Of a stretch of 64,000 nt of DNA, positions 53,201 to 61,847 are shown in pieces (the first letter of the stretch is position 1; each line of letters opens with the position of its first letter). Both the position numbers and the translations under genes were made by a program. The stretch comes from Tetrapisispora phaffii CBS 4417 (lineage: Eukaryota > Ascomycota > Saccharomycetes > Saccharomycetales > Saccharomycetaceae), in contig NC_016530.1 of NCBI RefSeq assembly GCF_000236905.1, forward strand, positions 1 to 64,000. Reading direction: 5' to 3'. The notes under the pieces are model-generated. The model saw nothing but the letters and a program-made list of their open reading frames with translations. It was not told the DNA's origin and made no database searches.

Positions 53201-56200
53201 ATATCAACAATAAGGTTTTTGCAAATGCATTCACTAGTTTAGGATAAATGGGAAGCGTTTCAAATAGTTTTTGTGGCAGTTCCTTTTTTACAAAAGCATT
53301 TTTCATATTAAAAAAATCGTTGTATGATTGAATAGACCCATAACATGGTATTATTTTGACAGGTTCATAAATGTTTTCCTTCTTCAAAGTTTTATATTTT
53401 GTCCATTCGTCATTGGAAAAGCAGTCTGGTTTCATATCCTTAGGAAGTTCGTCTTTATTCTGTTCGAGATAACCCACTGCAATATCTTCAGCTAACCCAC
53501 TCTCGATTAAAAGTTGAGCTTTTGCATTACTTGGAGGAACTAATTTCCAATCAAGTTTTAAAGGAGTCGCTAAGTCCTTCGCAGAACTTTCGTAGAAAGT
53601 ATTTTGCAACATTGAAAGAATCTGTTTAAAAACTGAGTATGGGATTTTACGATCAATACTATCAAATAACAATCCTTCTTCTTTCAAATCATGTATCAAC
53701 CCTAACGCTAAAATTCTTACTTGCTGAATTACACTATCGGTAATGTTATAATCATTTTCTGGAAGCTGATTTGGGTAATACATCCCAATACTTCTGACAT
53801 TCTCCAAAGTCTCCGTTTCAATTGACTTATTCATAAATATCAATATATTTAACAAACAACTTAAAGTCAATACCTCAGTTGTATTTTTTAAATAAGGGAT
53901 GTCTTCAATATCAGCAATGTTTTTAAAATTTATCAAATTATTAAATAACTTTTTGATAAATTCAATGTAGATTTGAAATCCTCCATCTTGTATAAATAAT
54001 TGTATTGGGATTGTTTGTAAAATTCCATTTCCCATTATACTTGTCTTTGGAAATGAAAACACAAACGAATTGAAATTTAGCACAACCAAGAAATATTGTA
54101 AGTGATTTTCAACTGGAACATAACGCAGCATTTCAATAATTTCTTTAACAGAAACTTCAAAAACACGTAGCTCTAACGCTCTATTACTTGTTTCCATAAC
54201 TGCATTTTTGGAGTGAGTTAATCTTAATAAGCACCTAAAAACAATTGATGAACAGGTCTGTAATTTTGTTAGTAGAAATCTCGTCTGATAGGAATTTTTC
54301 ATTTTAGCAGATTTAAAATCGTTCTTAGTTTCTTCTTCTGAAGGTTTCGTATCATGGATTTGAATTGGTGGAGCATTACCATAAAATTCTGGCATCGTCT
54401 GTCTAATTGCATCAACAGGCATATGGTTACGGATGTATTCATCTTCGATAGCACATTTTTGGAAAAGTAATCTTAAGTTGGTGATTAACTGGAACCCATT
54501 TTTCTCAAAATATTCCATTATCTGGGTTACTCTTGATGGGGATAAAGAAGTAACACTAATGTAAACATCAGTAATTACATATAACAATGCAGTGACTCTT
54601 GATAACTTGCCCAAAATCTCTTCAACGTTATTAGAGCTGTCATTACCCTCACAATTTAATATGAAGCTCGTAGCCATCGAGCTATTCAAAAATTCAGAAA
54701 TGGATTGTAATTGAGTATCAAGCATTTTCAATAAAATAGGAAATGCAAAACCTTTTTTCTTTTCTTCTAGCAATTGTAATACATCGGTGAAATTTAACAT
54801 AGTTTGTGAAGAAACATAATCAAAAGGTGGGTGTTTCATTATAATAATCTCTAATACCTTGCTGAAGTCTAATTGTTCAGATAACGAATTTAGTGTAGCA
54901 TTTTCCATTGTCATACCGTAAAGAAGGTCAGCAAAACAATCTACTAAAGAAGTTGACTTTTGAACATCCCAGAACGCCAACTCTTCAGATCCATCTGGAT
55001 CTGAGTTAACTTCCTCTGTGGTAGAATTGAAATAGTAGCCATCACTTAAAGATGATTTATATAAAAATGGCTGGTTAAAATCAATCTTTTTCAATAACTC
55101 AGTCACTACGTTTGTAAAACTTTTTACCATAATAGGTTTCAGTTCAGGATAATGTCTTGTTAGTTCATCTAATGATGTACCTAGCTGGCTAGCCTCCTGC
55201 TTCCAGGATAATAATTTTGCATAATTGATATTTGTTACTGCTTCAGTTAATAACTGTATCATGTTGGAATTTTTAACCTTATTTAAACCATCTGGATTTA
55301 AACACAATGCTGATAATAGCTCTGGTAATAATGCAATTAGTTCAGGATAAGGGCAAATAAATTCTTCAAAGTGATCAAATATGAATGGGATGATACCTGC
55401 TTCTACTAGAATATTGTAAATAGTAGGTTCGCTATTAAGCACTATTTGTATTATGTCTAAAGAATGCGTTACCAATGTGTAACCAAATACTGATCTGTTT
55501 TTCAATATATCAAGTAATGAAACAAGAATCGGGGAATCGATTAAATTTCTAATTCTATCTCCGGAATCCGATTTTAACATTTTTTGGACGATTTTCAATA
55601 AACTCCTTATATATGCCAATTGTCTGAAGGATACTGAATAATAAACTGTTGAGTAAGTAGGGGGCTTACCATAATCTGGATTCTCCAATGCAAAAGTCAC
55701 TTCATCCCTGATGGAATTAATCAAAATATTCAAACCATCGTTATTAATAAATTCAGAAGTTGATTCTGCATCGTCTATTAATAACTCTAATAAATGATTA
55801 GCAGAAGAGGTTGTTCTTCTATAAGTTGAATGTTTAATTGAAACAATATCTATTAAACTTGGGATCAGACCAGCAGCTATTAAAGATGAGTGCAGGGTTT
55901 TTACATCTGCAAGATTGGAAATTAAATAGAAAAACCTAACGTTATAGTCTTCATCCACTTCTGCATTTTTCTCACGTAGGGCTTTTGAAATATAATGTAA
56001 AATTTGAAATAGAAGGCCATGCGACATATTACCACCAAGGTTTCTCACTATATCGGAACACCAAACATGTTTCAATGATATACATTCCAATGCAAACAAT
56101 GCATCAGCTCTTAAAGCTTTTGGAACTTTTGTTTCAGATAGAGATATAAAATCTGTCAAACTGTTAAAAGCATATGGATCGATTTCAAATAATTTAGAAC

Positions 56201-57224
56201 TAACTTGAGGTGGGATATAAATTGTATTTACCAATGCCATTGCATTAAATTTTGTTCTAACAATCAAATTTCTTAATTCTAAATTTTCCGGCGAATCATT
56301 AGAAAATGATTTTGCTATTGATACCTTTAGGGAAAAATCAAACCAATGCTCCTTAGATAGTAATTCCATACCTTTATTTAATAAGTGTTGTAATGTTGAA
56401 GAAGCCAACTCATCCTTTTGAATCACCAATTTTTTAATTGAAGGGTTATTAAATGACGCATTTAATGAAGTAGAATTAGTTGTAGGAGTTAAATCCTTAT
56501 TGTGGCTATGATTTGGAAAATGATGAGTAGTGCTAGGTGGTGCACTTGAGGGTAAAGAACCTAGCTTTTGATTTGAAGATGTATAATATGTGAATTTTAA
56601 TTTTGACCATTTAGCAGGAAATTTTTTATCATCGAAATATAAACCAACTAATGAAAAGTGTTTATTATCATCGTCGATTGTTGATGATGGCAATGCTAAT
56701 GCTAATTCTAATGCTTTCTTTTTTAATAAATGGGTGCTCAAAATATTTTTCGAATCGATTCTTTCCCTTGCGATGACATATCTTTCGCCCATTATTGCTA
56801 ATACTTTAATAGCCACTAATTTAATTTCAAAGTTTGGGCAATTTAATAAATTATTCATCACGTCCATTGAAGAATAAAAAAACCGGTTTTCTGTATTGTA
56901 TAGTAATCGCTGCGTAAATTCAATCAAAGAAATGCACACAGATTCATCTTCTTTTTTCATAACAGTTAATTTTGGTGGATTTTTAATATAATCAGCAGAT
57001 TCATACCCGTATTTTTTAACAATGTTTGATAGCAATTCATCGATCCTATCTAACACTGGAATCCAAACGAAAAGATCATCTCTGGAACGATCCCAATCTT
57101 GTATATCATTTAATTTGGACACAAATTCATCCAATGTACAGTTAATTAGGCCATCTATCAATGGTTTGTAAGCCTTAGCGTTCTCTTTCTTTTGTAGCGT
57201 CTCAAAGTTCGTTAATTTAACCAT
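47253..57224 (-). CDS. TOM1: HECT-type E3 ubiquitin ligase Tom1
   Basis: 3323 residues in one frame (S. cerevisiae Tom1, YDR457W, about 3268; human HUWE1 family). It ubiquitinates excess histones, unassembled ribosomal proteins and other targets in the nucleus. The first about 1900 residues are armadillo-like helical repeats (DUF908/DUF913 region). A very acidic tract spans about 1900-2100. Two ubiquitin-binding motifs follow near 2371-2440 (DPEFLNALPEDMRAEVF and DSDFLNAIPEEIREDIL). The HECT domain fills the last about 340 residues, with FKGESGVDAGGLTREWYQ and the catalytic Cys at about 3290 in SSHTCFNQLDLP. It ends FGIA. The frame is complete. Confidence 0.97.
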   Translation of the reverse strand: MVKLTNFETLQKKENAKAYKPLIDGLINCTLDEFVSKLNDIQDWDRSRDDLFVWIPVLDRIDELLSNIVKKYGYESADYIKNPPKLTVMKKEDESVCISLIEFTQRLLYNTENRFFYSSMDVMNNLLNCPNFEIKLVAIKVLAIMGERYVIARERIDSKNILSTHLLKKKALELALALPSSTIDDDNKHFSLVGLYFDDKKFPAKWSKLKFTYYTSSNQKLGSLPSSAPPSTTHHFPNHSHNKDLTPTTNSTSLNASFNNPSIKKLVIQKDELASSTLQHLLNKGMELLSKEHWFDFSLKVSIAKSFSNDSPENLELRNLIVRTKFNAMALVNTIYIPPQVSSKLFEIDPYAFNSLTDFISLSETKVPKALRADALFALECISLKHVWCSDIVRNLGGNMSHGLLFQILHYISKALREKNAEVDEDYNVRFFYLISNLADVKTLHSSLIAAGLIPSLIDIVSIKHSTYRRTTSSANHLLELLIDDAESTSEFINNDGLNILINSIRDEVTFALENPDYGKPPTYSTVYYSVSFRQLAYIRSLLKIVQKMLKSDSGDRIRNLIDSPILVSLLDILKNRSVFGYTLVTHSLDIIQIVLNSEPTIYNILVEAGIIPFIFDHFEEFICPYPELIALLPELLSALCLNPDGLNKVKNSNMIQLLTEAVTNINYAKLLSWKQEASQLGTSLDELTRHYPELKPIMVKSFTNVVTELLKKIDFNQPFLYKSSLSDGYYFNSTTEEVNSDPDGSEELAFWDVQKSTSLVDCFADLLYGMTMENATLNSLSEQLDFSKVLEIIIMKHPPFDYVSSQTMLNFTDVLQLLEEKKKGFAFPILLKMLDTQLQSISEFLNSSMATSFILNCEGNDSSNNVEEILGKLSRVTALLYVITDVYISVTSLSPSRVTQIMEYFEKNGFQLITNLRLLFQKCAIEDEYIRNHMPVDAIRQTMPEFYGNAPPIQIHDTKPSEEETKNDFKSAKMKNSYQTRFLLTKLQTCSSIVFRCLLRLTHSKNAVMETSNRALELRVFEVSVKEIIEMLRYVPVENHLQYFLVVLNFNSFVFSFPKTSIMGNGILQTIPIQLFIQDGGFQIYIEFIKKLFNNLINFKNIADIEDIPYLKNTTEVLTLSCLLNILIFMNKSIETETLENVRSIGMYYPNQLPENDYNITDSVIQQVRILALGLIHDLKEEGLLFDSIDRKIPYSVFKQILSMLQNTFYESSAKDLATPLKLDWKLVPPSNAKAQLLIESGLAEDIAVGYLEQNKDELPKDMKPDCFSNDEWTKYKTLKKENIYEPVKIIPCYGSIQSYNDFFNMKNAFVKKELPQKLFETLPIYPKLVNAFAKTLLLIYSSHSESSKTQFMNSVLDKIIETDNNNSSLLSPLTHLYGIFMNEKSVYKQSFQTITRFLNHLQIIINPKFVNSLWFSKALYVYEIILAKSNTPAMIALPDNIPLVDDLPASEECYAVDDETKETIFNILIRMKELNNFYSALAIARILILYASQEVYSKEIINSGILPEILKAIGVNQKSEKINFLESSFILLLRRCFEVEEVVTELIKFEINKSFTSRTFGEHKLKERELNSLIEEKPYTVMRDPTKFINTLSASASFIDFAEDGSLTTLLMEKKSADSADVAVKNNTDSNYKRTGIIHFLLSQLMAASKKDWISEPVSTKSLSDKKNGSEKIDPTKNPVCAYMIFLLKALVELVGSYKQCKFEFLTFDRRNTYAEFAKPRFTALNFFLYQLLDKSSNSEQDKYELKRREVISTLARSVLVAFISSVQDSSIKAQDPKVIEYDMTFVRKCSIEAIIKALRNSSSTPKSLEANFNKIEGWLKIISSMIFVQAPYLRLILDANKIDADQYQMCKLMIEMDVPNVISECLSVLDINYPFAKKMFNNAIDPLNALNSVRNSFSELFKIEGLDDEDEEDMDSDKEEQHNMFKNSSLGMYDVEDIEEDDEDDESLIGDDEEIAFVNAEDGGYDVVFSEDEDTGSVTSNTSEDIHSSDSENEIDYSLDSADGLTVDVVSDSSYNSSEIADDVDSDAAMPDDDSGVFYNNGSDIELISIDSDVFVSDADMDLDLSDYDIDQSDWESGLSDFPSTDDEAEEVTSIAGSLSRGDNSRRRWLTSDGVEILDNSSDEEDRPGVFQGIEHVFEPDEEHFFRVQDMHRSHRNPRSLHRSLGNSPLVPPSLSLLNIGRRNQNSLINPLGPAGLEEVENDVSEQLLNIVSGQRPRTERPTFASLLFSGDSLDDKAPDGILLKPTLARWKDIFDMFYNTKGYAKNTITSIIAKMYPPSYKLFKEKQEKLKDIEKLPIKKLEENSSNPSNEEIPSEPIEEDEYNESDESPAVTDEEDEGISDGDEIITEGDEAIENREPIYVTIDGESIDISGTDIDPEFLNALPEDMRAEVFSQHIRERRAEAAHNHIESREIDSDFLNAIPEEIREDILEHETVDSRVSNIMRTINDNLRTNMRQNGRDSIDSIEVIDERVDLNTTENEKDADSEKKKSSRIYFSPLVDRAGISALMKSIFISQPYIQREMYHELFYRLCSSKQNRSDIINFLLLILTEGIQDQHSLERVYSIMVNLTQSGPNKYHNNSSQIRQLPPDSTPLVVANQAIEILQNLIDADNRLKYFFITEHENLLVGKSPIKNKKDINSRASKYPLQYLFTLLDKKLITDETVLMDLLTKILQTCTKPLHLFLKSQDNKSLSKMKFNMPEFTDDMLIKIVSIINIESCNTRVFQQLLATMHNLSGLENSLNIFDEALVNLAKSNVIELIQNLKDLQSSQDEIANGNEINSELLQKFTLPSSCQSKILKILTALDYLHTHKKEKNCININNLMSIYNRMNLGKLWSALSCCLTELEDKKGLSTSATILLPLIESLMVVNKHNSLLQDSNKPGVLKYESIKSLDLEQVPTESIFFPFTDLHKKLLNQMIRTNPKLMSGPFSLLIKNSKVLDFDNKRYYFVAKLRSDFQDHPKLSITVSRDQVFLDSYRALFFKPDEEIKKSKLEITFKGESGVDAGGLTREWYQVLSRQMFNPDYALFIPVASDKTTFRPNRTSGINPEHHSFFKFIGMIIGKAIRDQCYLDCHFSREVYKNILGKPVTLKDMESLDLDYYKSLNWILENDITDIIEETFSVETDDYGEHKIIDLIDDGRNIAVTNLNKQDYVQKIVQYKLKTSVNDQMDNFLKGFYALIPKELISIFNEQELELLISGLPDIDVNDWQSNTTYVNYTSTSKQINYFWRAVKSFDTEERVKLLQFVTGTSKVPLNGFKELAGVNGLCKFSIHKDYGPSDRLPSSHTCFNQLDLPAYDSYETLRGSLLLAITEGYEGFGIA

Positions 57225-57858
57225 ATTTACGTTAAGTCTCTAGGACTGAAAAATAATAATAACACGGATATTTTCTTGAAGTTTTTTAGGTAATATTAAA
57301 AATTTGAACTCTTCAAAATAGGTCTCAGTCCTTTTTTGTCTATACTTATCCTTGCATATACAATTACAAATTAAAGTTCACAACAAAAGAAGAAATTAGT
57401 CTTTTATTTTTTCTAACAATGTAACCTGAATGAAACACAGTATGAGCACCAAAAAGTTTTCTGGTTAATACGATATTTAGTTAAATATTCCAATGCTTGA
57501 TACCTTTGCCTTAGGTCAGGTCCATTTAAAAGGATTCTTACTATTGCTTTACTTAAAAGTAAATCACTGAGAAAACCTTTTCTATTTGTACACTTTTACT
57601 ATATTCTTTCATCATCGGGGAAAGATTTTACAGCGGCAATAACAAGTACATTACCCGGAATGGCACAAACCTCAGAAGAACAAACGATTCAACAACTAAA
57701 CGTTAACTGAATCCATGTTTCATTGGATGTGAATGGGGATGATTTTATGTAATTGATATTGTATTTAAGTTCATGAATGATTATTTTCCATCTATTTAGG
57801 ATTGTATAAAGCCAAGGAATTTTGTATTGCTGCCAGAGTGTTCCTGTATTTGTATTCA
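57225..57858. other. TOM1 promoter and RAD52 3' flank
   Basis: A 634 bp spacer with a Reb1-type site (next entry). A 16-codon ATG frame at 57661-57711 is too short to support. No other gene is seen. Confidence 0.5.
57651..57657. promoter_or_regulatory. Reb1-type site TTACCCG
   Basis: An exact TTACCCG core, the binding site of the general regulatory factor Reb1, lies about 430 bp upstream of TOM1 in the RAD52-TOM1 spacer. A 7 bp match can arise by chance. Confidence 0.35.
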
Positions 57859-59418
57859 TCATTTGCGAGGGTATTGTATGATTTTTGGTCTTCCGACTTC
57901 TCTTCTTGCTGTTGGTGGCGCTGTTGGTGGTATAGTTTTTGGGTTAAAAGTATTTGGATGGACGATTGTTGAAGGTGGTGCAAATCTATTTGCTCCCGGT
58001 TGGATATTTGGAGAAATTTGAGCTGGGGCATTATTCACACGAGCAGTTGGAGTGACTGTTACTGAAGCATGACTTGCGGGTGAGGTTATTGTTGGTGCGA
58101 TCGATGAAGGCGTTTTAGATATATTGGTGGTATTTAAACTTGCTGGTGTGGTTACAGGTGTTTCTGGTTGCTCGACAGTGTTAGTATTAGCGCTAGCGTT
58201 AGCATTCATATTGGTATTGGCAACTTCTTGTAATTGTTTACCTTTAGGAGCAAATTTTTCGTAAACAGATTCTCTCATGTTAGGCATACCCTTTTCTTTC
58301 AGCAGACTAACTGGAATGGCTGCAGATGTAGTCTGATCTAGAGTGTGTCTAATAGATTGTGCTTGGAATTTAGGATCAAATACATTATCTTCAGTAATAG
58401 TAGACTGATCTTGAACTGCAGTTGCTGCTTTGGCAGTAACGAATGTTGCAGGTTCATCGACGCCAGGTGAAATTGAAGACTTTTTGGAAACTCCTGGAGC
58501 TTTTCGTATTTCATTTGAAATGGCGCTACCGTTTGAAGCCGTGGATTGTTTTTCTCCATTTATAAAATCTTCTTCTTGAAACTCATCACTAAACATAAAT
58601 GAATCGTCCAATAATTCATCATCTTTACTTAAGCTGTCAGGATCGTTGGAAGCTATATTATTTTGATTTTCATAATTTAAATGTTCAGCATTGGCTTCAT
58701 GATATGGTTGACCAGTTGCTTTCAAATGTTTATCCGCACTTTCATTTAAATTACTTGTGCTTTCTTCTCTTTTCACAGATTCATTCCCAATTTTTGTTAA
58801 CTGTCTTCTCTTGTTCTGTTCGTAGTGGTTGCTGTTTCGAGAATTGTTGTTTTCAACCATATTTGAATCTTGTACCATTGTAGTTGATCTAGATATTTCA
58901 CTTATTTCATCACTTGGTCTGAATAAATTTCCTTCATCGAAATCAGGAGGATCGAATTTAACTTTATCAATCTTAGCTAGAAACGCCTTATCATATAAAC
59001 AGTTACCAAGAGCATTGCCAAATCCTCTAAGGGACCTTTTTAATGCATCAGTGACGGCTGACTTTTTTGCTCTTTCGAATGCTGGTGCCTTCCTGCGTTC
59101 ATTTTCCACCGTCCCATAACCGATATCTTCTCTATATGTTCCATTAGCAAGTGTAACTCGTACTATTGCAGTGCAACCTACTGAAAATTTACCTTGACGT
59201 TCATCTAGAAAATCAATTACAACTGACTTAACCTCAGTAGACCAACCATTATAACCAAAAATTTGATTTGCAAGATTTATAGCTTTCCACCCTTCAATAT
59301 AAGCCACCCTAGTAGCACCAAATCCAATACGCTTGGAAATATATTCCGGACCTAGTTTCTTATCTAATTTCGATTGAATATCTTCATTCATCGAAATAAA
59401 AGGTTTTTTCTCATCCAT
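57859..59418 (-). CDS. RAD52: Recombination mediator Rad52
   Basis: 519 residues from the ATG at 59418 (S. cerevisiae Rad52, YML032C, about 471). It loads Rad51 on RPA-coated single-stranded DNA and anneals complementary strands. The conserved ring-forming domain spans about 12-175: IQSKLDKKLGPEYISKRIGF, VAYIEGWKAINLANQIFGYNGW, DFLDERQGKFSVGCTAIVRV, and YREDIGYGTVEN followed by KSAVTDALKRSLRGFGNALG. The C-terminal half is Asn/Ser/Thr/Pro-rich and acidic (RPA and Rad51 binding in the family), with an Asn/Ala repeat (NANASANTNT) near 405-415. It is divergent from NDC1, as in S. cerevisiae. Confidence 0.97.
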   Translation of the reverse strand: MDEKKPFISMNEDIQSKLDKKLGPEYISKRIGFGATRVAYIEGWKAINLANQIFGYNGWSTEVKSVVIDFLDERQGKFSVGCTAIVRVTLANGTYREDIGYGTVENERRKAPAFERAKKSAVTDALKRSLRGFGNALGNCLYDKAFLAKIDKVKFDPPDFDEGNLFRPSDEISEISRSTTMVQDSNMVENNNSRNSNHYEQNKRRQLTKIGNESVKREESTSNLNESADKHLKATGQPYHEANAEHLNYENQNNIASNDPDSLSKDDELLDDSFMFSDEFQEEDFINGEKQSTASNGSAISNEIRKAPGVSKKSSISPGVDEPATFVTAKAATAVQDQSTITEDNVFDPKFQAQSIRHTLDQTTSAAIPVSLLKEKGMPNMRESVYEKFAPKGKQLQEVANTNMNANASANTNTVEQPETPVTTPASLNTTNISKTPSSIAPTITSPASHASVTVTPTARVNNAPAQISPNIQPGANRFAPPSTIVHPNTFNPKTIPPTAPPTARREVGRPKIIQYPRK

Positions 59419-59851
59419 ATTAATTCAAACTTATACAAATAATTTAAAATATTATCCCCTTGTAGTCCTCTTTCACTCTGATCGTACCTTATTTGATCTT
59501 CAATCTCTCTCTGCCTTGAAAGTTCAATCTTTCACTGATCTTCAAATAACTCTGATATTTAAGTTAATCTTCCACTTTGACAGAAAGTTAACTAATTACG
59601 ATCTCTAAATTTGCACAAGTTATATATCGTTTTGTCTTCATTTATTTATATATAATCAAATTTTCGTTTCATCGGAAGTTCCTTAACGATGAAAAATATT
59701 GGAAACATAAAATTTTATAAATCAACACATATATATATAATGTTCATTTAAAACAGTAATGTATCATTCCTTGTATCTGCATATATATTTCTGGTACCCA
59801 ATTGTTAAATTATAGTAGCCATTGCAACATTGGAGTTTTGATGGATTAATC
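59419..59851. other. RAD52-NDC1 divergent promoter region
   Basis: A 433 bp AT-rich shared promoter region. I see no MluI-box (ACGCGT) or other strong site in it. Confidence 0.5.
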
Positions 59852-61705
59852 ATGGTTACAGATAATAGTAACATCCCAGGCATGCCGGTGCCGTTGAGCC
59901 ATAAATATAAATACACTTCTCTATTTAGTGATATATGCAGGAGTAGATTCAACCATTTAGTGACAAGATTTATTCCCATTATTGGTTTATTGTTTACACT
60001 AACAATTTCAATTTTGTTTGGATCTGGATATCCTTCATATTTTAGAAGAATAATATCCTCGTTACTGTATAAGTTTCCAATCTTATATCTATTATCATTA
60101 TTGCTTGTATTCATGAGAAAGAATTACTTACATGTTAATTACGATGTTCCTTCAAATATTATAACCAGTGTATTTCGCAGACTGTTCTCTATTAAAGCAA
60201 TAGCGTATTTACTTTCAAATATCTTGGTTATAAAGTTATTTGCAGTGTTTTTCCAAGATTTATTAAGCATTTCCCTAAATCATATTCTTTTAACTATTAT
60301 ATTGCCAGCTACATACACAATACAACATGTTTTATTTGATTTGGATAGACTTCCATTCAAATTTGAAATTCAACACCAACCTCCTAGTGAATATATTTAC
60401 AAAAAATTAAAAGCAATTGTAATCAAGTCATTAATCCTTGCAATTACAATCATGACCGTCATATTATTTGGTTTCGCAACTTTAATTGGAAAATGGACAT
60501 TAGGCTTTTATGGTTATGTCTCATACTTCGTTTTCACATTTGTAACTCTACTTTACATTGAATTTATTAATTTATCCTTCACAGCGCATATGATTATTGG
60601 ATGTATTCATAAAGGTAAATTGATATCATCATTGTCCGCAACACCAGTTGAAACATTAATAAGTGGATTAAGCTCTAATAAAAGTTTTACAAAAATGACA
60701 GCATTCCAAGAATTATGTTATAGAGCGATTTCCATGGATTCGTCTTTGCGAACCCCAATATATCAAGCACGTTTAAGAAATAATAAAATATGGCCGGCTA
60801 TTCTAAATGAATGTATTATTTTAACAAAATCTAATAATACAGCTGTTTCCCAATATATGCTTACTTTACAGAACAGCTTAAAACCAGCATCTACATTCAA
60901 ACAATCAAGCACCAGAGATTTTCTAACCAAATCCTCCAATGATGAAATTTTTGGTAATGATAAATCAATAAGATCTGATGGACAATTTGATAGCAATGGA
61001 TTCTTATTTAATAACAATTTTGAAGCTAATGCAAAAATATCTAACAACCAAGGACATCCAAATAGAATTGCAGTGCGAACCGGAGATATTTTGATTAACA
61101 ATAAGCGTGATCATCAGACTAATTTGAATAGTAACAAACTGTTCAATAACACGCACTTATTTGATGAACCGATTATTACCCATAAAACTAAATTTATGTT
61201 GGCAGTTCAGAAAATTTGGTCAATATACAGTGTTCAAATTAAAAAATTCTTTACCAAGTCTCAAGAGAATAGCGAATCTCAAACGTTATCAATACTTGAA
61301 ACTTTGAATATCTCAAAAATAAGAATAGCTGAAAGATTAGTACCAATGCCAGTAACTCAAGGATATTGTATTATTGCTCTTATGGGTTTATTCATTCACG
61401 CTTTGGATGAAGATCCAAAAGGTAGCATTGTATCATCAGTTGGTGATGTTTTAAAATTATTAGAAAGATCTGTCGGTTCTTTAGGGAGGTATGCTGATTG
61501 GAAACCTGACTATACTAGTAACCTCAAAAATGATACGAAGAAAATCAAAACGCTAGATAATGTATCTAAACTATATGAGCTATCTATTAATGTCTTTTTA
61601 GAGGTTGTATTAAAGTACAACGTTTTACTAAATGATGTTTACCTTGATAAAGATGTCATTATATTAAGTAAATGGGTATTGGAAATGTGTAATGACGAAA
61701 TATAG
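59852..61705 (+). CDS. NDC1: Transmembrane nucleoporin / spindle pole body anchor Ndc1
   Basis: 617 residues from the ATG at 59852 (the frame is open to a TTG ten codons upstream). S. cerevisiae Ndc1 (YML031W) has 655. It anchors nuclear pores and inserts the spindle pole body into the nuclear envelope. The N-terminal half carries six hydrophobic helices (about residues 40-265), including FIPIIGLLFTLTISILFGSG and AITIMTVILFGFATLIGKW. It also has the family segment TPVETLISGLSSNKSFTKMTAFQELCYRA near 268-296. The C-terminal half is soluble with a low-complexity linker (about 345-430) and a conserved end region around ALMGLFIHALDEDPKG. It is convergent with NHX1. Confidence 0.93.
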   Translation: MVTDNSNIPGMPVPLSHKYKYTSLFSDICRSRFNHLVTRFIPIIGLLFTLTISILFGSGYPSYFRRIISSLLYKFPILYLLSLLLVFMRKNYLHVNYDVPSNIITSVFRRLFSIKAIAYLLSNILVIKLFAVFFQDLLSISLNHILLTIILPATYTIQHVLFDLDRLPFKFEIQHQPPSEYIYKKLKAIVIKSLILAITIMTVILFGFATLIGKWTLGFYGYVSYFVFTFVTLLYIEFINLSFTAHMIIGCIHKGKLISSLSATPVETLISGLSSNKSFTKMTAFQELCYRAISMDSSLRTPIYQARLRNNKIWPAILNECIILTKSNNTAVSQYMLTLQNSLKPASTFKQSSTRDFLTKSSNDEIFGNDKSIRSDGQFDSNGFLFNNNFEANAKISNNQGHPNRIAVRTGDILINNKRDHQTNLNSNKLFNNTHLFDEPIITHKTKFMLAVQKIWSIYSVQIKKFFTKSQENSESQTLSILETLNISKIRIAERLVPMPVTQGYCIIALMGLFIHALDEDPKGSIVSSVGDVLKLLERSVGSLGRYADWKPDYTSNLKNDTKKIKTLDNVSKLYELSINVFLEVVLKYNVLLNDVYLDKDVIILSKWVLEMCNDEI

Positions 61706-61847
61706 AATATCCAGAATATGTATATTTAATCTTTCAAAAATAAAGTAAATTTAAATTTATAACAATATTTAAATGAATATAATACTACACCAACAAAAAA
61801 ATATTTATTATTTTTGCCATTATAATTATGAGAAAATGCAATTTCAA

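Noticed and set aside
57661..57711. 16-codon ATG frame in the TOM1-RAD52 spacer as a possible first exon
   Set aside because: No donor site of the GTATGT type follows and no downstream exon is found.
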